Part shown: piece by piece, positions 55,432 through 64,000 of the stretch
Layout: every line of letters begins with the position of its first letter
How positions within the stretch are numbered: position 1 is the stretch's first letter
Assembly (NCBI RefSeq): GCF_000372725.1
Contig: NW_005201792.1
Coordinates: 41,452 to 105,451 of the forward strand
Direction of reading: 5' to 3'
DNA length: 64,000 nt
Source: Emiliania huxleyi CCMP1516
Lineage: Eukaryota > Haptophyta > Isochrysidales > Noelaerhabdaceae
The notes under the pieces: model-generated
Databases searched by the model: none
What the model was told of the DNA's origin: nothing
What the model saw: the letters and a program-made list of their open reading frames with translations, nothing else
Translations under genes and position numbers: made by a program

Positions 55432-56885
55432 GCCTTCTCTCCCACAGTTTTGAGCAATCGCCGCAAACATGCGCTTCTTGCGCACTTGCTATCGCGACAC
55501 GGTCACACGCGGACTCTCCAGCCTCGCAGCTCACCACCTCGCCTTCTCTGTCGCTCTCCTGGCCCAGGCCCATCGGTAGCAGTCCTGGGGTGTCTGAAAC
55601 CGCACTTATCTCGGGTGTGCAAGCCCACACCGGCTCGCGATATGCCACGGAGTCAGAGGGCTCGACGCTTGAGATTGGACCCCATCCGCGGCGATTGCGA
55701 GCTTAGGGGACCCCTAGGGTTCTGAGGGCCGGACTTTTTAAGACCTTTTAAGAATTCTTAAGATACAAGCCTCTCTCACAGCACACTGGCACGACAAGGG
55801 CGCGGACTGGCGCGGACTGGCACACACACCGGCTCACGAGGAGGTTTGGGGGCTTAACTTGCCATTTAAGAGATTGCAGGCACGGGGGTCCCTCTTTTAA
55901 GACCGTTCAAGAAAATCGACACATCTGTAAGTCTGGTGCACTGGCAGGAGCCATACTCGCATAGGGGACGCGTGCTAGCTGACTGTAGCCAGCTTCCCGG
56001 CCTACGGCGTCTACCGGGAGAGCTCCTGCGGCTCCTCCCGTGGACCATCCATCGACCTCGGGAGCTCTCCCGCACCGTTTAAGCGTTTAAGACCGTTTAA
56101 GGAATCGGCGGCCCAGGCAGCCTTAAAAAGGCCCGGGCCCGTTTTAAGCCGTTTAAGCCGCAGGCGCCCCAGGGCCCACCCTTTTAAGCCTAGGGGTCCC
56201 CTAAGATTGCGAGGGCATTCCGGAGGTCATTATCGGCGCTACCGACCGCGATATGTCCCGTCCCGCAGCCCTCATGCACCAGGGCCATGGGTTCAGTCAT
56301 AACATGTAGGCCTTCTCTCCCACAGTTTTGAGCAATCGCCGCAAACATGCGCTTCTTGCGCACTTGCTATCGCGACACGGTCACACGCGGACTCTCCAGC
56401 CTCGCAGCTCACCACCTCGCCTTCTCTGTCGCTCTCCTGGCCCAGGCCCATCGGTAGCAGTCCTGGGGTGTCTGAAACCGCACTTATCTCGGGTGTGCAA
56501 GCCCACACCGGCTCGCGATGCCACGGAGAGGGCTCGACGCTTGAGATTGGACCCCATCCGCGGCGATTGCGAGGGCATTCCGGAGGTCACTATCGGCGCT
56601 ACCGACCGCGATATGTCCCGTCCCGCAGCCCTCATGCACCAGGGCCATGGGTTCAGTCATAACATGTAGGCCTTCTCTCCCACAGTTTTGAGCAATCGCC
56701 GCAAACATGCGCTTCTTGCGCACTGGTGCGGCACATCGCCGCGCGACACACGGTCACACGTCACACGCGGACTCTCCAGCCTCTCAGCTCACCACCTCGC
56801 CTTCTCTGTCGCTCTCCTGTAGCAAGCCTGAGAGGTGTCTGAAACCGCACTTATCTCGGGTCTTCAAGCCCACACCGGCTCATAA
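55237..56885 (+). repeat. 360-bp tandem array (about 3 units) derived from the ORF tail
   Basis: Units begin with AAACCGCACTTATCTCGGGT at about 55237, 55597, 56476 and 56842; spacing is 360 bp, or 360 plus a few bases once the inserted element is discounted. Each unit starts with the coding tail of the preceding ORF (KPHLSRVCKPTPARD) and ends with CCTCGCCTTCTCTGTCGCTC. Unit 2 is split by the element at 55702-56205; the last unit is a stub. Confidence 0.9.
55702..56205. mobile_element. 504-bp hAT-like non-autonomous element with 8-bp target duplication
   Basis: The ends are exact 17-bp inverted repeats (CTTAGGGGACCCCTAGG). ATTGCGAG is present on both sides (55694-55701 and 56206-56213), and the uninterrupted sister units of the array show the empty site with ATTGCGAG once. 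An 8-bp duplication and short TIRs point to hAT. The interior is rich in TTTAAG/CTTAAA words and has no transposase. Confidence 0.9.
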
Positions 56886-57967
56886 CGATCCACATACGGG
56901 CTCTCACACACGCACATTACAGATCACATACGCCACCGAGCCCGCCGCCCGGACGCGCGGGTACGCCGCGCCGCGCGTGCCGTCGCCGTCGAGCGAGCGC
57001 CATGGTGCCGGTCGTCGCCGCGCGCGAGCAAGCGCGAGCAAGCGCGGCGCTCCTTCTGCTGCAGGCGCGGCGGGCAGTGCCCGCTGCGACGCCTCGCAAG
57101 CTGAGCCTCGGCGGCGTCGAGGTCGATCGCGCTCGCTCCCGCGGGCGCGGCGGTCGCCACCGATCCGGACGCGGTCATGGCGGCCCTCGTGGCCGGCACG
57201 CACGCCGCAGTGCGCGCACCAGCCACGCTCAGAGCAATGCGGCGGCCATTGGGCGAGAGCGACGAGTGCCCTTCCTGGGGCTGTGGCGGTGCGAGCGGGG
57301 CGTAGCGAGGCACCTCGGCCCCCGGGCGATCGAGTCGGTCGAGCAGGGCAGCGGAGAGCGACCGCGGGCGTCGTGGCGGACCTGCGTGGTGGTCGCCGGC
57401 CACGATGAGCGGTCTTGCGAAGGGGCGGATTAGGCGCCCTCGCGGGGCGGTCCCTGGGACGCCCACGGCCGACCTGGCGCGGCGCATACCCCGGGCTGGA
57501 TGTGTATGGGCGGTGGGGGTCCTTTGTTTGGTCACCTTTAGGCCGCAAACACCCGCACGGAGGTGCACGTCATGTGATGTGGGGTTTAGAGCCAGGCTAT
57601 AAACCCCACATCTTGACTGCGAGTGAAGATCCACAGTACCTGGAGCGAAAAAAAAGCAAGCGAGCTCTGTTGCGCGCGCGCGCCGCTTCTTTCCGATCAG
57701 TTGATCGGGGTCGCAAAAGCGCATGCCGAGCACCGCCTCAAGAATCTTGTAGCAGAATGTCGGTCTAAGGCGCTGGACATTCCTTCGGTGGACACCCCAT
57801 GTGCACTGCACAGCCGCACAGGAAAACTCGACATACGACAAAAAACCGCCGCGGTCTGTGCGTATGTATGGCAAGATCCAAGGATCACTCGCCGCTCGGA
57901 ACCTCGGACGCCCCGGGGAGAATCACAAAGAGACAATGTAGGACCTAGGACGCCGAGCCACGCCAAC
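56886..57967. other. No supported gene; hairpin inside
   Basis: Frames are open on both strands across 56920-57430 (GC-rich shadowing); a minus-strand frame with GRRIALSVAGARTAACVPA is the most protein-like but nothing is recognised. A 13-bp hairpin lies at 57576-57612. Confidence 0.35.
57576..57612. repeat. 13-bp perfect hairpin
   Basis: GATGTGGGGTTTA (57576-57588) and its exact reverse complement (57600-57612), loop 11 bases. Confidence 0.8.
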
Positions 57968-59575
57968 TCACGCGCACGACGGGTCTTCGAATTCGGCGAT
58001 GAGGCCGCGCCGCCGCTTGTGGCCAATGTACAACCCGCGGTCCTGCGGCGGGATGCGCGTGCCGCAGAACCATTGACTAGCGTGCTCGCGGAAGCAGCGG
58101 CGGAGCGGGCGCAGCAGCGCGTCGCGCAGCCGCCCCTGCGAGAAGGTGAGGCCGCGCTCCTCGGAGAGGTGGTCGTCCCGCACCTAATCTCGGACGAGCT
58201 CGGGTCATCTCGGGAGGAGCCTCGCTCCTCGTAGAGGTGGCCGCCCCGCACGTCGAGCCGCGACAGGGCGCCGTCGAGGTCGATCAGCTGCTGCATCAGC
58301 CGGCCCGACTCGGCCGTCCACCCGCCGTGCCTAATCTCGGGTGATCTCGGGTGATCTCGGGCTGATCTCGGGTGCCCGACTCGGCCGTCCTCCAGCCGCC
58401 GCGCCGCAGCAGCGACGCGGAGCAGCGCGAGATGTGGCGCGCGAGCGGGGCCTCTATGGCGGGGTGCAGCACCACCGCCGAGCGGAAGGCGGCGAGGCCG
58501 GCGGCGGAGAGAGTTGGCGTGTGCTGCACGTCCGGCAGCTCCGAGCCTCGCTGCGCTGCCACGCGGCGCGTGAGGGCGCCGGTGCTGCCCGCGACCTCGG
58601 CCAGCCAGCGCGAGTAGGTTTGGAAGCCAGCGAGCAGTCGGCCCAGCAGCGCCTCGTCTGCAGCCGCCTCCTCGCCGTCGCTGCCGCCAGGAACCGAGGC
58701 GGAGGAGGAGGCGGAGGAGGAGGCGGAGGCGGAGGCGGAGGTGGAGGCGGAGGCGGAGGCGGAGGCGGAGGCGGAGGCGGAGGTGGGCGGGAGGCGCCCG
58801 TATGCGACCGGATGGATGGTTGCCCCGAGCGTCTCTGCGCACTCGAGCTGCAGCAGCTGCAGGCAGCGATAGACCAGCTCCCAGTCGCGCCCCGTCAGAA
58901 TACCTACAGGAGAGGCCATTTCCAGGCTCCTAGACCTCTCCTTGAGCAGGCTCCCCGTCTCGCGGCCACTCGGATGCCCGCGAGCTTGCGCGCTTGCCCC
59001 CCGCGGCCGTCGGGAGCCTCGGGCCGCCTCTCCCCACAAGCCGGCTGCAGCAGCAGCTCGAGCCGGTCCCACCCCTTTTGCAGGTCGAGCCACCGCCGGA
59101 GGGGGAGCGAGCGGACGCCCCACGCGTACTGCCAGAAGGCGAGATACCGTGGCGGCGGCGGAGAGAGCGACCCAGCGCCGCACGGCCGGCGAGGTGGTCG
59201 GCCGGAGAAGCGCGGGTCCGCCGCGCGCAGCGCGTGCCACAGCGCGTCGCTCGAGGCGGCGCTGTGCCACTCGCGGCCAACGGCGCGGGCGACGCAGAGG
59301 TCGGCGGCGGAGTGGTGCGCGAGCACTGCGAGGAGGATGTCGCCGGGCCACTGCCACTCCCATCCCGCGCTCGCCTCGGTCGCCGATTCCAGAGCCACAG
59401 CCGCGTCGTCGCATGGAGCAGGAGATGCTGCTCTCGATGCGCCCTCGTCGCTGACACTGAGGGCATCAAGATCCGCATGCCAGTCGCGTGCGGGTGCGGG
59501 CGGTTGGTCCTCGCTTGGCAGCTGGTCCGAAGACCAGCGCCAGCCCGGAAAGGCCATCGCGAGGCCGCGCGACAT
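57968..59575 (-). CDS. F-box protein, four exons
   Basis: Exons 59575-58978, 58903-58408, 58330-58252 and 58183-57968 join in frame to 462 residues. An F-box-like segment (WPGDILLAVLAHHSAADLCV then ARAVGREWHSAASSDALWHA) is at about residues 75-115, followed by YLAFWQYAWGVRSLPLRRWL. Exon 2 carries GRDWELVYRCLQLLQLECAE, then a Ser/Ala repeat coded by (GGAGGC)n at 58690-58785, then a helical region (LLGRLLAGFQTYSRWLAEV). F-box proteins bring substrates to SCF ubiquitin ligases; no substrate-binding repeat is visible. The gene starts 101 bp from the SDR gene on the other strand. Intron 3 (68 bp) and intron 2 open with copies of the downstream exon start. Confidence 0.75.
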
Positions 59576-59676
59576 GCAGTCGCCTGGCCTGCAACAGCGG
59601 AAGTTTGTTTCTTTTTTCTCCCCCGCACCCTGCTCCCGCTACTCCACACACATCGCGCCGGCTGCCAGGTAGGTGT
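59576..59676. promoter_or_regulatory. Candidate bidirectional promoter between F-box and SDR genes
   Basis: Only 101 bp separate the two divergent start codons. It contains a TTTGTTTCTTTTTTCTCCCC pyrimidine tract. Promoter function is inferred from position alone. Confidence 0.4.
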
Positions 59677-60612
59677 ATGCTACCTCTCATGGCTGGCACA
59701 CTTTCCTCGGCCGCCGCGCTCGCGTCCGCCGCGTCCCCGGACCGAATCGTTCTCATCACCGGCTCGAACAAGGGCATCGGCAAGGAGATTGCGAGGGCGA
59801 TCGGGTCTCTGCCCGACCACACGGCCGTGCTTGCGTGCCGCGACGCGCAGCTTGGCGCGGCGGCCGCCGCCGAGCTCGCCGCCGACGGCTGCAGCGTCGC
59901 CTTCAGCCGCCTGGACCTCACCGATGCCGCCAGTATCGCGGCGACGCGCGACTATGTCGAGGTTTCGTTTGGTCGGCTGGACGCGCTGGTCAACAACGCG
60001 GCCATCTGCTTCAACGACCCGACGCTCTACGGCAAGGTGCCGCACACGCCCTTTGAGCAGCAGGCGCGCCTCACCGTCGAGACAAACTACTTTGGGTCGC
60101 TCGCCGTCACCGAGGCGATGCTGCCACTGCTGCGCCGGTCGCGCGCCTCGCCGCGGGTCGTCAACGTCGCGAGCGCCGCCGGCCGACTGCGCGGCTCGCC
60201 CGCCATCCAGCGCGCGATCAGCGACCCCGCCCTCACCGTCGCCGCGCTGGGTGCGCTGATGGAGTCGTTTGTGAGCGCCGCAGAGGAGGGAACCCACCTC
60301 GACGCCGGCTGGCCAAACACCTGCTACGGCGTCTCCAAGCTGGGATTGATTGCACTGACGCGCGTGATGGCGCGCGATGAGGCGGCCGCCGCGACACCCG
60401 ATGGGCTGGCGGTGAGCTTCGCCTCGGTCGACCCTGGCTTCTGCGCGACGGACCAGAACAACAACCAGGGCCACGTCCCCGCTGCGCAGGGCGCAACGAC
60501 AGCCGCGACGCTGGCCGCGGCTGGTGATCAGGGTGGCGGAGCCGGCATGAGCGGGCGGCACTTTTACGAGGGGAGAGAGATGAGCTGGACGTACGGCGTG
60601 CCGCTGGCCTAG
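59677..60612 (+). CDS. Short-chain dehydrogenase/reductase, carbonyl-reductase-like
   Basis: Single exon, 311 residues. Rossmann motif TGSNKGIGKEIA (about residues 27-38), LDLTD, NNAA with downstream LTVETNYFGSLAVTEAMLPL, catalytic Ser in VVNVASAAGR, and YGVSKLGLIALTRVMA giving Tyr and Lys of the active site; FASVDPGFCATDQNNNQGH follows. This matches the CBR1 branch of classical SDRs, with a 40-residue insert before the catalytic Tyr that is normal in that group. It should reduce carbonyl compounds with NADPH in the cytosol. The first ATG was chosen; a second lies four codons on. Confidence 0.93.
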   Translation: MLPLMAGTLSSAAALASAASPDRIVLITGSNKGIGKEIARAIGSLPDHTAVLACRDAQLGAAAAAELAADGCSVAFSRLDLTDAASIAATRDYVEVSFGRLDALVNNAAICFNDPTLYGKVPHTPFEQQARLTVETNYFGSLAVTEAMLPLLRRSRASPRVVNVASAAGRLRGSPAIQRAISDPALTVAALGALMESFVSAAEEGTHLDAGWPNTCYGVSKLGLIALTRVMARDEAAAATPDGLAVSFASVDPGFCATDQNNNQGHVPAAQGATTAATLAAAGDQGGGAGMSGRHFYEGREMSWTYGVPLA

Positions 60613-63216
60613 GGCCCGATGCGGCGTTTTGTAACTTTTTGTCTCGTGAAGGGGAGGCAGGGGGCGCGTGCCGCGTGTAGGAAACGTGGGCAAACGACTC
60701 CTCGAGGCAAACTCGCGCTCCGACCGGAGCTTCAGCTACGATCGAGGGGTCCGTACCATGCCATGGGCATGGCATGTGCGGACTCGACCCTATATCCAGT
60801 TAGTTACCACTTACGTACCAGTTTTAGTCGCCACAGTTAGAAACGCAGTGTTGCTGAGCAACGAAATTGTTGTGCACTCGCACATTAGGCAGCTCAAGCG
60901 GCACGGAGTTAGCAACGCCGAGGCAATCTGCGGCACCTACATAAAGAAGCTTTGGGCAACGCTTGGCGAGGAGTGGTCGTGGGGGAACGTCCCAAAGATT
61001 GTGGCCTCTGGGCCGGCGCGGGGCCCCCCGGAGGCACCGTGCGCCGCGCCGCAGTGCGGAAACGGGGCTCCGGCTCTCAGAGTCTCTCAGAGCACCGACT
61101 TCCCGAATGATCACGGTTGATCAGAGGGCAGATTTGGAGAGATCTCGAGGAGTACATACAGATAGACCCTCCAATCATCAGAAAACTCCAACCTGATCGG
61201 TCGTACTGACCGCCGACAGATCACTCCAGACAGCAGACAGGCCGACGTCTGCACGCGGCCGGCCGGGCGAGAGGCTTGACACGATCCGACCCTGCGACCC
61301 TGACGCTGCTGCTCTAGCCATCAGCCATGCACTGCTGACTGCTGCCACAATGTGCGACCTGTGCTGGCCCACTTGGCGGCCTTCCCGGTCAGTGGTGAGG
61401 CGCAGTTCAGAGCTGTCGATGGCGCGATGCCGCACTGGTCCCACATTGGTGACACGAGACCACCAAGTTTGCCGGTCCAAGAGAGAGGCACCGGCGCTGT
61501 CCTGAGAAGGTGCGTGGTCCCTCTTGACTGCCCATGCGCGCGAGGCTGTGTAGGCATAGCCTCGAGAGTGCCAGCAGCCAATCCGAGGTGACGCGCATTG
61601 CGCCAGAAGCGTGCACACGATGGAAGGACACCTTCCTACTGACCGTAGGATCAGGTCGTCACTGAATGCTTGATACTAAGGCCGCGAGCTATGCAGGTGA
61701 TCAATTGTGCATCATGGCACGGTCAGCTGCGCCGACAGGCTGTCGCAAGGCGTGATAGCATGGCCGCCGAATTCCCACGAAAACAAGTAAAAAATCGCGA
61801 AAAAATCGCGAAAGAAAAAAATCCCGAAAAAATCGGCGCCTGCGGCGGGCCATGGGATCCCATCTCCCCCCCGCATGGACACCCTCTGGGGCCCCCGCGC
61901 CGGCCCAGAGATTGTGGCCGAGATCACCACGAGTCCAACGAATGCCGGACGGTGTGCAACGACATCCGCCAGGCGTCGGTGATTGTTTTTGAGGAGGACG
62001 AGAACACACTGCCAAACTTCAAAGATATCTTGCTCACCGTTATTTCCAAGGTTTGCGGCTACACGGGTCCTGAGCCAGGTGCCAACAAGCAGTACATCTT
62101 TGTGCGCGACCAGCGCCAGCTCGGTGGCATCGAGCTTCGAGGTCGTGGACGGCAACGGTCGCGACGTCAACAACGTCGGTCTGCTCCCGGGCGGTGTTAT
62201 GGCTGGCGGCGGGCAAGCCAAGGAGTCGCTTTGCTTCGAGTCGCAGGTTACGCATAAGTTCTACCCGGGTCAGCCTGTCACGGTCTCACCACGCCATTTT
62301 GGTGACGAGGGCCGCTCGCCTGCAGAGGGGACGGTGGTTCGCTACAGTACAGTGCGAGGCGTGGCGATAGAAATCGGGGCGTCGGCATCCAGCAGCCGAT
62401 TTCTGTTTCGGCGAGGGAAATCGGGCAAGCCAGCAGCCGATTTCTGTAAGCGATTTCTGCCAAAATTTTCTTCGGCGCTGCGCGCCGGTCACTATACGGT
62501 CTAGATACTAGTACACTAAAAGGTTGCCCTGAGATACGAATTCAATCCTCCCGCTTAACCTTTATTTCGTGTGTGCGTGCTCGCTCGTGCCTCGTGCGCC
62601 GAACCAAGTTCTGCTTCAACAAACCCGTCGAGAGGCCACGTCACGCCGGTGTCCCCTTTTTCTGCATCTTTGTGAGTGTGGCAGCCCACTTTGCCAGTCC
62701 CTAGAGGTGTCTTTGACATTTGACTTCGATGTCTGGTGGGGGACGATTTATGTCTGGTGGGGGACGCACGCCCGCGCACGCGCGCGCACGCCCGCGCACG
62801 CGCGCGCACGCCCGCGCACGCGCGCACGCCCGCGCGCACGCCGCACTACGCGGCACTGCCCAGGTTCCCTCACGCTCAGATTCCCTCACGCTCAGATTCC
62901 CTCACGCTCAGATTCCGTGCAAGGGGGTGCCGAGGTATGCCGCAGGCCGGGATGGAGTGAGATCTTGCGGGGCAGGGCGTGGGCTAGCGCGTGAGGGCGC
63001 AGGCAAGTGCCCGAGGGTATGGGGGTGGGCGCCACCCTGGGGCTACCCGTAGCATTGTCGGCTCAGTGATGGGTATCCCTACATCCTCCCGATTCACAAT
63101 ATACAAAAAAGAAATTGCGGCGTCGTGCTGCCGCTCGGCCTCGGGCCCGCTGCCAGGGCCCAGAGCCGAGAGGACCGAGAGGAGTTCGAGTCAGGTTCGA
63201 GTTCAACCGCTTGGCA
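60613..63216. other. Gene-poor stretch with degraded ORFs and repeats
   Basis: Less GC-rich than its surroundings. Two stretches look like worn coding sequence on the plus strand: about 60838-61010 (NEIVVHSHIRQLKRHG, AEAICGTYIKKLWATLGEEW) and about 61920-62380 (CRTVCNDIRQASVIVFEEDE; EVVDGNGRDVNNVGLLPGGV). Both are broken and unrecognised. A-rich AAAAATCGCG repeats lie at 61785-61835, and AGCAGCCGATTTCTG repeats at 62391-62455. Confidence 0.4.
62763..62915. repeat. Two short tandem repeats: CGCGCACGCC-type and TTCCCTCACGCTCAGA
   Basis: 62763-62850 is a CGCACG/CGCGCA array; 62867-62915 holds three copies of the 16-base unit. Confidence 0.85.
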
Positions 63217-64000
63217 ATGTTGAGCGTGTGTGCGCAGTGTGCGCTAATCCCTTCTGGCACGCCGGAGCGAGTGTGGGCAATCGGCGACCTGCATGGCGAC
63301 GTCGGCTGCGCCCTACATTGGGTGGAGCGCACGGGGCTGCTGCGGAATGCATCGTTGCCAGCGGCGGAGTGGGAGTGGACAGAGCCGTCGAGCCAGCTGG
63401 TGTTCTTGGGCGACTACATCGACCGGGGACCGGACTCGAAAGCCGTACTCACCCTGGTGCGAGAGCTAACTTTGCGCTTCCCTGAGCACGTGCATGCTCT
63501 CCTCGGAAACCACGAGCTGAACCTCCTTCTCGACCGGGCGAGGAGCCCCAGCGGCGGCCGCTACCTCGAGTACGCCTACGCCGCTGCTCACCCGGCGCAG
63601 TACGAGGCGTGGCTGCCCGAGGGTGAGCGGACAGAGGACCTTGACGGGGTGCTGCGCTCGCTCCACGATGCGCTGCTCTCCGTCTACAGACGCGGCCTGC
63701 ATGCCCAGGGCGTGCCGATGGCGCCCGACGGCCCGTCCCAAGGACCTTGCAGGAGCCTTCTGGGAGCCTTCCTACAGGCGTGCAGATGGTGCCCGACGGC
63801 CCGTCCTCGATCGTCGAGTTCGTGCGCCCCAAGGCCGCGCGCCCGCGCGTTGCAGACGCCCTCCGCCGTTGGCAGCGTGCATACATGCGCGGCGTGAGCA
63901 GCGACTCCCCCCTCGGCGAGTTCCTGCACCGGCCTCTCTCCGTCCACCTGGCAGGCGGCTTGCGCGGCGGGCGGTCGCAACGGGGATGAGCCGAGATGAG
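63217..64000 (+). CDS. Calcineurin-like (PPP-type) metallophosphatase, 3' end outside window
   Basis: Exons 63217-63709 and 63778 onward, joined by a 68-bp GC-AG intron. Metal-binding motifs are complete: GDLHGD, GDYIDRGPDS and GNHELN. The spacing and the SGGRYLEYAYAAAHPAQYEA region fit eukaryotic PPP-like phosphatases of the Shewanella-like type rather than PP1/PP2A. Exon 2 (VQMVPDGPSSIVEFVRPKAA) is still open at about 63990. Probable substrates are phosphoproteins; no targeting signal was recognised at the N-terminus. Confidence 0.85.

Noticed and set aside
55237-56885. Four separate small genes each encoding the KPHLSRVCKPT peptide
   Set aside because: They are tandem copies of one ORF tail; none has its own start context.
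56904-57874. Large open frames on both strands near 57 kb
   Set aside because: No recognisable domain, mutual overlap and GC-driven openness; left as unsupported.

Overview
This is a GC-rich (roughly 60-65%) nuclear window from a eukaryote, most likely a unicellular alga with a secondary plastid; a haptophyte is the best guess. The reasons are intron-dense host genes, no operons or ribosome binding sites, a candidate plastid-targeted protein with a bipartite leader, and PPR, LRR-kinase, TIR-membrane and OPT-transporter genes. Introns use GC as freely as GT at the donor, and a few appear to use GA. One 100-base assembly gap lies at 26654-26753.

Layout. 0-3 kb: end of a proline-rich protein, a degraded ORF and a short TA-flanked inverted-repeat element. 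3-11.4 kb: a plastid-type protein (-), a 12-exon bromodomain-DDT-WHIM chromatin protein (+) and an RRM/CCCH RNA-binding protein (-). 11.5-14.9 kb: repeats and a degraded ORF. 15-22.2 kb: NADH-cytochrome b5 reductase (-), a DUF829/TMEM53-ankyrin fusion (-), a duplicated gene fragment, and an SLC35B-type nucleotide-sugar transporter (+). 22.5-33.8 kb: two almost identical copies of a mobile element whose gene encodes an adenain/Ulp1-like (C48-fold) cysteine protease. They lie 5,941 bases apart, the first runs into the assembly gap, and the second has a second copy of the TA element at its right. 33.8-36.9 kb: poor in genes, with hairpins. 37-51.7 kb: PPR protein (-), a 645-bp inverted-repeat element, LRR-kinase (+), TIR-membrane protein (+), OPT transporter (-), flavodoxin-like FMN reductase (-) and an EF-hand membrane protein (+). 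52.4-64 kb: chalcone-isomerase-like protein (-), a degraded mobile-element ORF whose tail became a 360-bp tandem array interrupted by a 504-bp hAT-like element, an F-box protein (-) and an SDR (+) starting 101 bp apart head to head, a repeat-rich stretch, and a calcineurin-like phosphatase cut by the window end.

The most interesting pattern is in the host introns. In at least nine genes the first bases of an intron copy the first bases of the exon that follows. The match reaches 27 of 29 and 29 of 33 bases in two 68-bp introns. This looks like introns born from local tandem duplication of coding sequence around an AG|GY site, in a genome whose splicing tolerates GC and apparently GA donors. 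Many longer introns are also filled by short tandem repeats with a CCGAGAT-like core.

Exon boundaries were set by eye, by homology and by phase. Every multi-exon model given with explicit exons closes in frame, but none is transcript-supported.
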